42,978 nucleotides of DNA from Bizionia sp. (GTDB lineage Bacteria; Bacteroidota; Bacteroidia; Flavobacteriales; Flavobacteriaceae): assembly GCA_020631395.1 (NCBI GenBank), contig JAHDHI010000039.1, positions 1 to 42,978 on the forward strand, written 5' to 3'. Shown here one piece after another: positions 24,210-32,981 of this stretch (its first letter is position 1; each line of letters begins with the position of its first letter). A program made the translations under genes and the position numbers. The notes beneath the pieces are model-generated. The model searched no databases. It was not told where the DNA came from and worked only from the letters and a program-made list of their open reading frames with translations.

Positions 24210-27200
24210 ATGAAGAAACAAGTACTGAGAGCTTTTGCCATTCCTATGCTTTTTGCACTAACCTGTGCATCTAGTTATGGCCAAGAACAAAAGAACGATC
24301 AACGAAATACAAACGGAGAACCTAGTTTGATGGTATTTCAAGAAGAATCATCTTATAGATTGCAAGATGCCAATGCTATTTTTAAAAATCAATTAAGCAC
24401 AGGAGAGAACGATGGGTTCGTTCAGATTAAATCTGAATCGGATGAACTAGGTTTTACACATCAAAAATACCAACAACAATACAACGGAATCAATGTGGAA
24501 TTCGCAACGTATACCTTGCATGCCAGAAATGGAAAGGTTAGCACCATGAGTGGGGAGTTTTATGACATAAAGGGAGTAAACACTACGCCAGTATTGACAA
24601 AGAAGCAAGGGTTACAGGCAGCGATAAACCACATAGGAGCTCAAAGCTATCTATGGGACAATGTAGAAGTCGCCAACCAAATGGGATATTCCAAGCCAGA
24701 AGGTGAATTGGTGTTATTGCCAAATATGGAAGGCCAAAGCAAAGAAACCTCCAAGAATGCACAATTGGCTTATAAATACGATATCTATGCGGCACAGCCA
24801 TTGAGTAGGGGTGTTTTATACATTGACGCAGTTACAGGAGCACCGTTGTTTTACAATAGTACGATAAAGCACCTGGACGAGCACGCGAATTCTTCAGTAA
24901 ACCTAGGGTATGTCGAAGGAGGTTGTGAAACAGGAGAGACCACTGCCTTTAGAGCGGCCGGGACTGCTGCTACCAGATACAGTGGTTCAAGAACGATCAC
25001 AACAAGAGTAATTGGATCCAGCTATGCATTAAGAGACAATACAAGAGGAGGTGGCGTTAATACTTACAACAGTGGAGGGCAAAACAGTTATCCGCAAACC
25101 AACTTTACAGATGCAAACAATGATTGGACTGCAGCGGAATTCGACAATGCCAACAAGGACAATGCTGCATTGGATGCACATTGGGGAGCAGAAGTAACTT
25201 ACGATTACTGGCAAGCAATACACTCCAGAAACAGTTTTGATGGTTCAGGGGCAGCTATCAACAGTTGGGTGCATTATGACAACCAACCAGGAGGAGCAGG
25301 ATACGACAATGCATTCTGGAATGGTAGTGTGATGACTTATGGAGATGGTTCTTCCAATGGAAATGAAGGAAATGGTTTCTTCGATGCATTGACATCCTTA
25401 GATGTAGCTGCCCATGAAATTGGACATGCGGTTACATCCAATACTGCAAACTTGGCTTACCAAAGAGAATCTGGTGGGTTGAATGAAGGATTTTCAGATA
25501 TATGGGGAGCAGCAGTAGAGCATTATGCCAAAGGAAATGGAAACAATGCCGCACCTGGAGCAAATGTATGGTTAATAGGAGATGAGATAGACAGGAGATC
25601 TGGTTCTGTAGGGTTGCGATCCATGAGTAATCCAAATGATAGAAACCAACCAGACACCTATGGAGGTACATATTGGAAAAATCCTAATTGTGGTGTGCCA
25701 ACGCAAAGTAATGACTATTGTGGCGTACATACGAATTCAGGCGTGTTGAATTTCTGGTTTTACTTAAGTGTTGTTGGTGGAAATGGAACAAACGACATAG
25801 GAAATGCATATAGTGTTTCTGGAATAGGTATGGACAAGTCTGCAAAAATTGCCTTTAGAACCTTGAACAACTACCTGTCTGCAAACTCTACATTTGCCAA
25901 TGCTAGAACTGGTGCAATACAAGCTGCAAAAGATTTGTATGGAGCAGGAGGAGCAGAAGAACAAGCGGTAACGAATGCTTGGCATGCAGTGGGAGTAGGA
26001 GCAGCCTTTTCTGGAGGAGGTGGAGGAAACAACTACTGTAGTTCCAATGGAAACAATACCAATGACGAGTACATTTCTCGAGTACAGTTAAATACCATTG
26101 ACAAAACATCAGGGATAGGTACTACAAGTACTGGATATTCAGATTTCACTACGACATCCACAGGTTTGTCAAAAGGAGTGTCAGTTACCATTACGGTGAC
26201 TCCAACTTGGACAGATACACTATACAATGAAGGTTACAGTGTATGGATAGATTACAATCAAGATGGAGATTTTACAGATGCTGGAGAGCAAGTGTGGACT
26301 AAGGCAGCATCTCAAACCACTCCTGTAAGTGGGACGTTCACCGTACCAGCTGGGGCGGCAGATGGTGAGACAAGAATGAGAGTATCTATGAAATACAACG
26401 GCGTTCCAACTGCTTGTGAGAGTTTTCAATATGGAGAAGTCGAAGATTATACCGTAAGCATAGGAGGAGCAGTTACGGATACGACCAAGCCGGTAATTAC
26501 CTTGGTTGGTGATGCAACTGTGAGCATTACGGAAGGAACTGCATATACAGATCAGGGAGCGACTGCTACGGATGATGTAGATGGGAATTTGACATCTAGC
26601 ATTGTAACGACAGGTTCAGTAGATGCAAACACTGTAGGGGCATATACCATTCGTTATAATGTGAGCGATGCAGCTGGCAATGCCGCAGATGAGGTGACAA
26701 GAACTGTTAATGTAGAAGAAGCAAGCCCAGTGACATATTGTAGTTCCAATGGAAACAATACCAATGACGAGTATATTTCCAGAGTACAAATAGGTTCTAT
26801 CGACAATACATCTGGAGTTGGCAGCACAAGTACGGGGTATTCTGACTTTACTTCGTTGTCGGCAAATTTGACCCAGGGAGCATCGGCTACCATTACGATT
26901 ACACCAACTTGGACAGGAACCGTATACAATGAAGGTTACGCAGTGTTCATAGATTACAACAGAGATGGTGATTTTGCAGATTCAGGTGAAACCGTTTGGA
27001 CGAACTCGCCATCTAGAACTACGCCTGTTAGTGGTACGTTTACAGTGCCGGCTGGAATTTCAACAGGGGTAACAAGAATGCGTGTATCTATGAAATACAA
27101 TGCAATTCCTACGTCTTGCGAAAGTTTCCAATGGGGAGAAGTTGAAGATTATAAAGTTGACATTGGTGCATCTAGCATTGCTCAAACACTTACTATTGAA

Positions 27201-27434
27201 GACGGCAATTCTATCGAAATATACATCTATCCAAATCCAGTAAGAGGAAATGTATTGTATGTAAAGTCAAATGAGAGTATGGGGTACATTATTGTGAATG
27301 CTTTAGGGCAACAAGTTGCAAAGGGAGCTTATATTACCAACGGGATTAACGTAAGTGGATTGGAACCAGGTTTGTATGTGATTCAATTCAATGCAAACAA
27401 TAAAACGATTACCAAAAAGTTCGTTAAACAATAA
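24210..27434 (+). CDS. secreted M4-family (thermolysin-like) metalloprotease with GEVED repeats and T9SS tail
   Basis: This 1074-residue precursor has a signal peptide (about 1-24), an FTP/PepSY-type propeptide (about 60-215), and an M4 catalytic domain (about 255-605). The catalytic domain carries HEIGH at 402-406, the third zinc ligand Glu426 in [10 protein letters not shown] exactly 24 residues after the first His, and the transition-state His in [15 protein letters not shown]. Two GEVED domains (about 609-752 and 843-985) flank a DUF5011/HYR-like Ig domain (about 756-837; [19 protein letters not shown]). A T9SS type A sorting domain ends the protein (about 1004-1074). It should be secreted by Sec then T9SS and activated by removal of the propeptide, digesting external protein. 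A terminator follows. Confidence 0.95.
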   Translation: MKKQVLRAFAIPMLFALTCASSYGQEQKNDQRNTNGEPSLMVFQEESSYRLQDANAIFKNQLSTGENDGFVQIKSESDELGFTHQKYQQQYNGINVEFATYTLHARNGKVSTMSGEFYDIKGVNTTPVLTKKQGLQAAINHIGAQSYLWDNVEVANQMGYSKPEGELVLLPNMEGQSKETSKNAQLAYKYDIYAAQPLSRGVLYIDAVTGAPLFYNSTIKHLDEHANSSVNLGYVEGGCETGETTAFRAAGTAATRYSGSRTITTRVIGSSYALRDNTRGGGVNTYNSGGQNSYPQTNFTDANNDWTAAEFDNANKDNAALDAHWGAEVTYDYWQAIHSRNSFDGSGAAINSWVHYDNQPGGAGYDNAFWNGSVMTYGDGSSNGNEGNGFFDALTSLDVAAHEIGHAVTSNTANLAYQRESGGLNEGFSDIWGAAVEHYAKGNGNNAAPGANVWLIGDEIDRRSGSVGLRSMSNPNDRNQPDTYGGTYWKNPNCGVPTQSNDYCGVHTNSGVLNFWFYLSVVGGNGTNDIGNAYSVSGIGMDKSAKIAFRTLNNYLSANSTFANARTGAIQAAKDLYGAGGAEEQAVTNAWHAVGVGAAFSGGGGGNNYCSSNGNNTNDEYISRVQLNTIDKTSGIGTTSTGYSDFTTTSTGLSKGVSVTITVTPTWTDTLYNEGYSVWIDYNQDGDFTDAGEQVWTKAASQTTPVSGTFTVPAGAADGETRMRVSMKYNGVPTACESFQYGEVEDYTVSIGGAVTDTTKPVITLVGDATVSITEGTAYTDQGATATDDVDGNLTSSIVTTGSVDANTVGAYTIRYNVSDAAGNAADEVTRTVNVEEASPVTYCSSNGNNTNDEYISRVQIGSIDNTSGVGSTSTGYSDFTSLSANLTQGASATITITPTWTGTVYNEGYAVFIDYNRDGDFADSGETVWTNSPSRTTPVSGTFTVPAGISTGVTRMRVSMKYNAIPTSCESFQWGEVEDYKVDIGASSIAQTLTIEDGNSIEIYIYPNPVRGNVLYVKSNESMGYIIVNALGQQVAKGAYITNGINVSGLEPGLYVIQFNANNKTITKKFVKQ

Positions 27435-27460
27435 TTCACTAACCAACCAAATTATTGTTG

Positions 27461-27492
27461 AAGCCTCGATGTAAGTCGAGGCTTTTTCTTTT
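27461..27492 (+). terminator. terminator of the M4 protease gene
   Basis: The stem AAGCCTCGA / TCGAGGCTT has a TGTAAG loop and is followed by a T-rich tract. The same stem and loop recur exactly at 29888-29911 after the next protease gene. Confidence 0.88.
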
Positions 27493-27506
27493 AGATAATG
27501 AGTTGA

Positions 27507-27552
27507 TTACGGGAAAAATCATCCTTTTCATAGAATGATTTTTTTTTCAATG
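27507..27552. promoter_or_regulatory. TTACGG half-site merging into an AAAAATCAT/ATGATTTTT hairpin
   Basis: TTACGGGAAAAA matches the left 12 bases of the 24045 dyad, but the right half is TCATCC instead of CCGTAG. The A-run and TCAT instead pair with ATGATTTTT further on, a 9-bp stem with a long loop followed by more T. It may be a decayed operator, a second terminator, or both. Confidence 0.3.
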
Positions 27553-27566
27553 TTTTTAAACGAAAA

Positions 27567-27600
27567 AAAACGATACCGAATATATATTCGGTATCGTTTT
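27567..27600. promoter_or_regulatory. 34-bp perfect palindrome before the second M43 protease
   Basis: The left half is AAAACGATACCGAATAT and the right half is its exact reverse complement ATATTCGGTATCGTTTT, with no mismatch or spacer. Its last five bases are also the first five of the shared 21-bp element, so a bound dimer would sit directly against the putative promoter. As RNA it could also fold as a third hairpin between the two genes, but it is 80 bp past an effective terminator. Confidence 0.55.
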
Positions 27601-27616
27601 GATACATTTATTGCGA
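27596..27616 (+). promoter_or_regulatory. second copy of the shared 21-bp protease promoter element
   Basis: It is identical to 24134-24154 and lies 38 bp upstream of the M43 start. It overlaps the end of the 34-bp palindrome. Confidence 0.5.
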
Positions 27617-27654
27617 ATCTTTAAAAAAAACAATTAATTAATTAAAGTACTCCC

Positions 27655-29862
27655 ATGAAAAAAACGATTACATTATCATTGTTGAGTTTCCTTTTTGCGT
27701 TTTCAATCTATGCACAAGAGAGAAAATGTGGAACAATGGAAAATTTAGAACTTAGAAAACAACAGGATCCAAAACTAGAACAAAGGATGGCGGCTATCGA
27801 AGCCTATACCAAGATCAAAGTCGCCCAGTTGGAATCTTCTACCAATAAGGTTGTTGGAGACGTCATAACGATTCCTGTCGTAGTACATGTTTTATACAGA
27901 AATAGCACAGAAAACATAAGTGTAGCACAAATTCAATCACAATTGGATGTTTTGAACGAAGATTTTAGACGTACCAATAGCAATGCAGACAATACTTGGC
28001 CTCAAGCTGCAGATACACAAATAGAATTTTGCTTGTCTACCATAGACCCTAACGGAAATGCGACTAGCGGAATAACGAGAAAGCAAACAACACGCCAAGA
28101 TTGGGGTGCTGACAATGACGCAAAACGTTCATCTAGCGGTGGTATCGACCCTTGGAATACCTCAGAGTATTTAAACATGTGGATTGTACCTAAGATGACA
28201 ACAGTATCTCAAGGACAAACCATTAACCTTTTGGGGTATGCTCAATTTCCTGGAGGAGCAGCAGCTACAGATGGTTTGGTTATGATTTATAACGCCTTTG
28301 GTAGGGTTGGTGCGGTTACTGCTCCTTATGATGGAGGAAGAACAACAACCCATGAGATAGGACACTTTCTTAATTTAAGACATATTTGGGGAGATTCCAA
28401 TTGCGGAAATGATTTTGTAAGCGATACACCTACACATCAAACATCTAATAGAGGTTGTCCAACTGGTCAAGTATCCTGTTCTTCAACAGACATGCCACAA
28501 AACTATATGGATTACACGAATGACTCTTGTATGAACTTGTTCACGCAAGGTCAAAAAAATAGAATGCGTGCCGTATTGGAGGCAGGTGGTGCCAGAAGAA
28601 GTTTGGCGTTATCAGACAAATGTGGTTCTGTAGCTCAGCCAACATGTACTGACGGTGTTCAAAATGGAGATGAGACAGGAATAGATTGTGGTGGATCATG
28701 TACTCCATGTCAAACAGGAAATCAATACTGTGATTCAAATGGAAATAGCGTGTCAGATGAATACATTTCCAAAGTGGAATTAGGAACGATCAGTAATACC
28801 ACAGGAGCATCTTCTGGAGGTTATGCAAACTATACGGCACAATCGACGGATTTGTCCAAAGGAGCTTCAGCAACCATTACAATAACACCGACATGGACAG
28901 GAACGAAGTACAATGAAGGTTATGCCGTCTTTATAGATTACAATAATGATGGTGACTTCACGGATTCAGGTGAGACGGTATGGACAAAGGCAGCTTCCAA
29001 GACTTCACCAGTAAGTGGAACGTTTACCGTGCCTACAACTGCAACTACAGGAGCAACAAGAATGCGTGTGTCTCTAAAATACAATGGAGTGCCGACATCA
29101 TGTGAAAGTTTCAATTATGGGGAAGTTGAGGATTATACAGTTAATATAGTAGGTTCAGCTCCACCAGTGACATATTGTGCTTCAAATGGAAACAGTACTA
29201 GCGATGAATATATTTCTAGAGTACAAATAGGTTCCATAAACAAGACATCTGGAGTAGGAACAACAAGTACAGGTTATTCAAATTTCACTTCAACATCCAC
29301 AAATCTATCAAAAGGAACGTCAACGACGATTACGATAACACCGACATGGACAGGAACGAAGTACAATGAAGGTTATGCAGTATTCATAGATTACAACAAA
29401 GACGGTGACTTCACGGATTCTGGTGAGACGGTATGGACAAAAACGGCATCTAAAACAACACCGGTAAGCGGTACCTTTACTGTTCCAGCCAGTGCAGCAA
29501 CAGGTACGACAAGAATGAGAGTATCCATGAAATACAATGGAGTGCCAACATCTTGTGAAAGTTTCCAATATGGAGAGGTTGAAGACTATACTGTTAACCT
29601 AGGAGGGACAGTAAGAGCCGATACGGCATCGACTTCAATTAATGAAATTAGCATTTATCCAAATCCAGTAAAAGGAAACGTATTCTATGTGAAGTCTAAT
29701 GAGAGTATGGAATATACGATTGTAAACACGTTAGGGCAGCAAGTTGCTAGAGGAAATACTACTAGTAATGGAGTTAACGTAAGTAATTTGGATTCTGGGT
29801 TATATTTGATTCAATTCAATGCCAACAATAAAATAGTGACCAAAAAATTCATTAAAAAATAA
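27655..29862 (+). CDS. secreted M43-family metalloprotease with GEVED repeats and T9SS tail
   Basis: This 735-residue precursor has a signal peptide (MKKTITLSLLSFLF start, ending IYAQE) and an M43 domain (about 60-320) with zinc site HEIGHFLNLRH at 233-243. It then has one Cys-rich DGVQNGDETG unit (about 328-355), two GEVED domains (about 358-499 and 506-649) and a T9SS type A sorting tail (about 662-735). The catalytic half is paralogous to the protease at 3259, and the signal peptides share their first 14 residues. The GEVED and sorting parts instead match the neighbouring M4 protease almost word for word ([26 protein letters not shown]). It is a chimaera by domain shuffling. It is exported as the other two are. 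Confidence 0.94.
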   Translation: MKKTITLSLLSFLFAFSIYAQERKCGTMENLELRKQQDPKLEQRMAAIEAYTKIKVAQLESSTNKVVGDVITIPVVVHVLYRNSTENISVAQIQSQLDVLNEDFRRTNSNADNTWPQAADTQIEFCLSTIDPNGNATSGITRKQTTRQDWGADNDAKRSSSGGIDPWNTSEYLNMWIVPKMTTVSQGQTINLLGYAQFPGGAAATDGLVMIYNAFGRVGAVTAPYDGGRTTTHEIGHFLNLRHIWGDSNCGNDFVSDTPTHQTSNRGCPTGQVSCSSTDMPQNYMDYTNDSCMNLFTQGQKNRMRAVLEAGGARRSLALSDKCGSVAQPTCTDGVQNGDETGIDCGGSCTPCQTGNQYCDSNGNSVSDEYISKVELGTISNTTGASSGGYANYTAQSTDLSKGASATITITPTWTGTKYNEGYAVFIDYNNDGDFTDSGETVWTKAASKTSPVSGTFTVPTTATTGATRMRVSLKYNGVPTSCESFNYGEVEDYTVNIVGSAPPVTYCASNGNSTSDEYISRVQIGSINKTSGVGTTSTGYSNFTSTSTNLSKGTSTTITITPTWTGTKYNEGYAVFIDYNKDGDFTDSGETVWTKTASKTTPVSGTFTVPASAATGTTRMRVSMKYNGVPTSCESFQYGEVEDYTVNLGGTVRADTASTSINEISIYPNPVKGNVFYVKSNESMEYTIVNTLGQQVARGNTTSNGVNVSNLDSGLYLIQFNANNKIVTKKFIKK
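28882..29378 (+). repeat. intragenic GEVED duplication with identical 44-bp core
   Basis: A 44-bp stretch encoding [15 protein letters not shown] is identical at 28882-28925 and 29335-29378, inside the two GEVED domains. Third-position identity indicates a recent duplication or gene conversion. Confidence 0.85.
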
Positions 29863-29887
29863 TCTATCAATAAGTCAATTGTTTTTG

Positions 29888-29915
29888 AAGCCTCGATGTA
29901 AGTCGAGGCTTTTTT
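29888..29915 (+). terminator. terminator of the second M43 protease gene
   Basis: The stem AAGCCTCGA / TCGAGGCTT with a TGTAAG loop is identical to 27461-27484 and is followed by six T. Confidence 0.9.
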
Positions 29916-30060
29916 GTATAGATCAAGGATGTAAAAAAGATTTGTTCATGGAAAGTAAAACCTTATGTAGGTTAATTGTCGAAAGTACAATTATGAAGAT
30001 AAAGGAACGGAACCATAATTAATTTTTATGATGACATTGTTGAAATTATTAGATGTAGCA

Positions 30061-30096
30061 AAACAGCCCAAGAAGTTTCCTTCTTGGGCTGTTTTT
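30061..30096 (-). terminator. terminator of the aldehyde dehydrogenase gene
   Basis: A perfect 15-bp stem AAACAGCCCAAGAAG / CTTCTTGGGCTGTTT with a TTTC loop lies about 30 bp beyond the minus-strand stop. A T-run on both sides would let it act in either direction. The rest of the 264-bp gap shows no gene. Confidence 0.85.
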
Positions 30097-30126
30097 TAAA
30101 TTTTCATGCGTTTAAGATGAAACGCT

Positions 30127-31680
30127 CTACAAATCGAATTTGATTCCTTGTGCCAAAGGTAAATCTGTCGTATAGTTAATGGTATTGGTTTGGCGTCTCA
30201 TGTACACTTTCCATGCATCAGATCCAGATTCGCGTCCTCCACCAGTTTCTTTCTCACCACCAAAGGCTCCTCCAATCTCAGCACCGGAAGTTCCTATGTT
30301 CACATTGGCAATTCCACAATCGGAACCAGCAACGGACAAGAAAGCTTCAGCTTCACGCAAGTTGTTTGTCATAATTGCAGAAGACAATCCTTGAGCTACC
30401 CCATTTTGTATGTCCAAAGCATTTTCAACACCTCCAGAATACTTCAATAAGTATAGAACAGGAGCAAATGTTTCATGTTGTACTATTTCAAATTCATTTT
30501 TGGCTTCTGCTATCGCAGGCTTCACATAACATCCGGATTCGTAGCCTTCACCAGAAAGCACCTCACCTTCAACGATGATGTTTCCACCTTCTTCAACAAC
30601 TTTGGTCAATGCATTTTCATACATTTTTACGGCATCTGCATCGATGAGAGGCCCGACATGATTGTTTTCATCCAAAGGATTACCAATGCGTAGTTGGCCG
30701 TAAGCTTTTACGATGGCATCTTTGACGGTATCGTACATGCTGTCGTGTATAATTAAACGACGAGTAGAAGTACAACGTTGTCCAGCAGTACCAACAGCTC
30801 CAAAAACAGCTCCAATAACAGTCATTTTAACATCGGCATCAGGAGTTACTATTATTGCATTGTTTCCTCCTAATTCCAATAAGGACTTGCCTAGACGTCC
30901 AGCTACTTCCTTGGCAACGATTTTACCCATTCTAGTGGATCCCGTTGCAGATACCAAAGGTACACGAGTATCTTTCGTCATCATTTCCCCTACTTTGTAA
31001 TCACCATTAATGAGGTTGCAAATACCTTCTGGCAAACCATTGGCTGCAAATACTTCGGCAGCGATGTTTTGGCAAGCTATCCCACAAATTGGTGTTTTTT
31101 CAGATGGTTTCCAAACACATACATCTCCACAAATCCATGCCAAGGCAGTATTCCAAGCCCAAACGGCCACTGGAAAGTTAAATGCAGAAATAATTCCTAC
31201 GACTCCTAGTGGATGGTATTGCTCGTACATTCTATGTCCTGGACGCTCAGAGTGCATTGTCAATCCGTGCAATTGACGAGATAGCCCCACTGCAAAATCA
31301 CAGATGTCTATCATTTCTTGAACTTCACCTAGACCTTCTTGGTAGGATTTTCCCATTTCATAGGAAACCAATTTCCCCAAGGCTTCTTTTTTCTCTCTTA
31401 ACTTCTCTCCAAACTGACGGACAACTTCACCTCTTAGAGGCGCTGGTTTTGTTCTCCATTCTTTAAAGGCAGTTGTTGCAGCTTCCATTACTTTATCGTA
31501 GTCTGCTTGTGTTGTCGCTTTTACCTTACCTATCAATTTTCCATCTACGGGAGAATGGGATTCTAAGATCTCTCCGTTGGAAAAATGATTGGAACCAGTA
31601 GAAGTTCCTTCATTAATATCTTTAACACCTAACTCTAAAAGTGCCTCTTTTATTCCGAAATCAGCTGAAACTGCTGCCAT
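30127..31680 (-). CDS. aldehyde dehydrogenase, ALDH7 type (alpha-aminoadipic semialdehyde dehydrogenase-like)
   Basis: The 517-residue NAD-dependent aldehyde dehydrogenase has proton-acceptor Glu in LELGGNNAII, nucleophile Cys in GQRCTSTRRL, and the cofactor-site SATGSTRMGK. The opening (LELGVKDINEGTSTGSNHF) and the segments SERPGHRMYEQYHPLGVVGIIS and AVWAWNTALAWICGD are typical of ALDH7/antiquitin. That enzyme oxidises aminoadipate semialdehyde (piperideine-6-carboxylate) to aminoadipate in lysine degradation. Lysine catabolism is therefore the likely role. No other pathway gene is nearby, so the substrate remains an inference from subfamily. It is cytoplasmic and monocistronic as far as seen. 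Confidence 0.92.
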   Translation of the reverse strand: MAAVSADFGIKEALLELGVKDINEGTSTGSNHFSNGEILESHSPVDGKLIGKVKATTQADYDKVMEAATTAFKEWRTKPAPLRGEVVRQFGEKLREKKEALGKLVSYEMGKSYQEGLGEVQEMIDICDFAVGLSRQLHGLTMHSERPGHRMYEQYHPLGVVGIISAFNFPVAVWAWNTALAWICGDVCVWKPSEKTPICGIACQNIAAEVFAANGLPEGICNLINGDYKVGEMMTKDTRVPLVSATGSTRMGKIVAKEVAGRLGKSLLELGGNNAIIVTPDADVKMTVIGAVFGAVGTAGQRCTSTRRLIIHDSMYDTVKDAIVKAYGQLRIGNPLDENNHVGPLIDADAVKMYENALTKVVEEGGNIIVEGEVLSGEGYESGCYVKPAIAEAKNEFEIVQHETFAPVLYLLKYSGGVENALDIQNGVAQGLSSAIMTNNLREAEAFLSVAGSDCGIANVNIGTSGAEIGGAFGGEKETGGGRESGSDAWKVYMRRQTNTINYTTDLPLAQGIKFDL

Positions 31681-31800
31681 AATTGCTTAGTTTTTACGAA
31701 TTATTAAATTTTGATGCGAAGATACTAATAAAAGTCATTATTTTGAATACTTGGCTTTTTTAAAATGTTAACTTTAGTGCAACCTAAAAAACACCATCGA

Positions 31801-32889
31801 ATGAGAAAGATATTTCAATTGTATTTTGCCTTTTTTTTGCTTTTCAACTGTGGAGAATTGATTCCCAATCCAGATGACAATGCACAAAACATAAAAAGAG
31901 AAGAACCTAAAATAGAAAGGACGAACGATTTCGCAATCGTTATTCATGGTGGAGCGGGAACCATTAAAAAAGAGAACATGTCTGCTGAGAAAGAAGCAGA
32001 ATACAAGGCGAAGTTGGAAGAAGCCATAAGAGTGGGACATGCCATTTTAAAAAATGGTGGAAGTAGTTTGGATGCCGTGGAAAAGACAATCAACATTATG
32101 GAAGATTCTCCTTTGTTCAATGCAGGAAAAGGAGCCGTTTTCACAAATGCTGGGACAAATGAGTTGGATGCATCGATAATGGATGGCAAGACATTGAATT
32201 CTGGAGCTTCAGCAGGAACGAAGACGGTAAAGAATCCAATTAATTTGGCGCGTAGAATCATGGATGATTCACCTCATGTGATGATGGCTGGAGATGGTGC
32301 AGATTCCTATGCGAAGGAACAGGGGTTGGAGATTGTCTCCCCTGAGTACTTTTTTACTGAAGGAAGACTTAAATCCCTTGAGAGAGCAAAAGATAGGGAG
32401 AAGGTAGAAATGGATCACGACGACAATCAAAAAGCAGCGTTTTACGATGCAGACATAAAAGATAGCAAATATGGAACCGTGGGATGTGTGGCCTTGGACA
32501 AGTCAGGGAACTTGGCTGCAGGAACATCCACTGGAGGAATGACCAACAAACGTTTTGGGCGTGTAGGAGACACACCTATCATAGGAGCAGGAACTTATGC
32601 CAACAATGCCACTTGTGCCGTTTCAGGGACAGGTTGGGGAGAATATTTCATTCGAGGTACGGTAGCTTATGACATCTCGGCAATGATGGAATACAAAGGC
32701 TCGACTTTGGAAGAAGCTTCGGTAGAAGTGATTCAGAAAAAACTAACGAATTTGGGGGGTACGGGTGGTATCATCGCAGTAGACAAGAACGGAAACATGA
32801 TGATGGAATTCAATACTGCAGGAATGTATCGTGCAACCATGGATGACAAAGGTGAATTGAATATTGAAATCTACTCGAAAAAGCAGTAA
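31801..32889 (+). CDS. isoaspartyl peptidase / L-asparaginase family lipoprotein
   Basis: I start this at the ATG at 31801, which gives a 362-residue protein with a lipoprotein signal (MRKIFQLYFAFFLLFNC, Cys17). The longer frame from 31765 would put a charged peptide before the signal, and it begins in a promoter-like stretch. The Ntn-hydrolase core is clear: FAIVIHGGAG, NAGKGAVFTNAGTNELDASIMDG, the autocleavage site SKYGTVGCVALD with the nucleophile Thr after Gly, then AAGTSTGGMTNKRFGRVGD and GAGTYANNATCAVSGTGWGE. The proenzyme splits into alpha and beta chains at G/T and removes isoaspartyl or asparagine residues. The lipid anchor puts it in the envelope, where it could process cell-wall or extracellular peptides. 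Confidence 0.92.
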   Translation: MRKIFQLYFAFFLLFNCGELIPNPDDNAQNIKREEPKIERTNDFAIVIHGGAGTIKKENMSAEKEAEYKAKLEEAIRVGHAILKNGGSSLDAVEKTINIMEDSPLFNAGKGAVFTNAGTNELDASIMDGKTLNSGASAGTKTVKNPINLARRIMDDSPHVMMAGDGADSYAKEQGLEIVSPEYFFTEGRLKSLERAKDREKVEMDHDDNQKAAFYDADIKDSKYGTVGCVALDKSGNLAAGTSTGGMTNKRFGRVGDTPIIGAGTYANNATCAVSGTGWGEYFIRGTVAYDISAMMEYKGSTLEEASVEVIQKKLTNLGGTGGIIAVDKNGNMMMEFNTAGMYRATMDDKGELNIEIYSKKQ

Positions 32890-32981
32890 AAACGAATACT
32901 ATTTTTCCAGCAACGAATCCTCGTATCAACCCAACGAATGTTAGATCCTATGGATTTATCCAAAAGGGTTTCCATAGTTTT

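Noticed and set aside
31765-31800. Earlier start for the isoaspartyl peptidase
   Set aside because: It would place a charged non-signal peptide before a clear lipoprotein signal.
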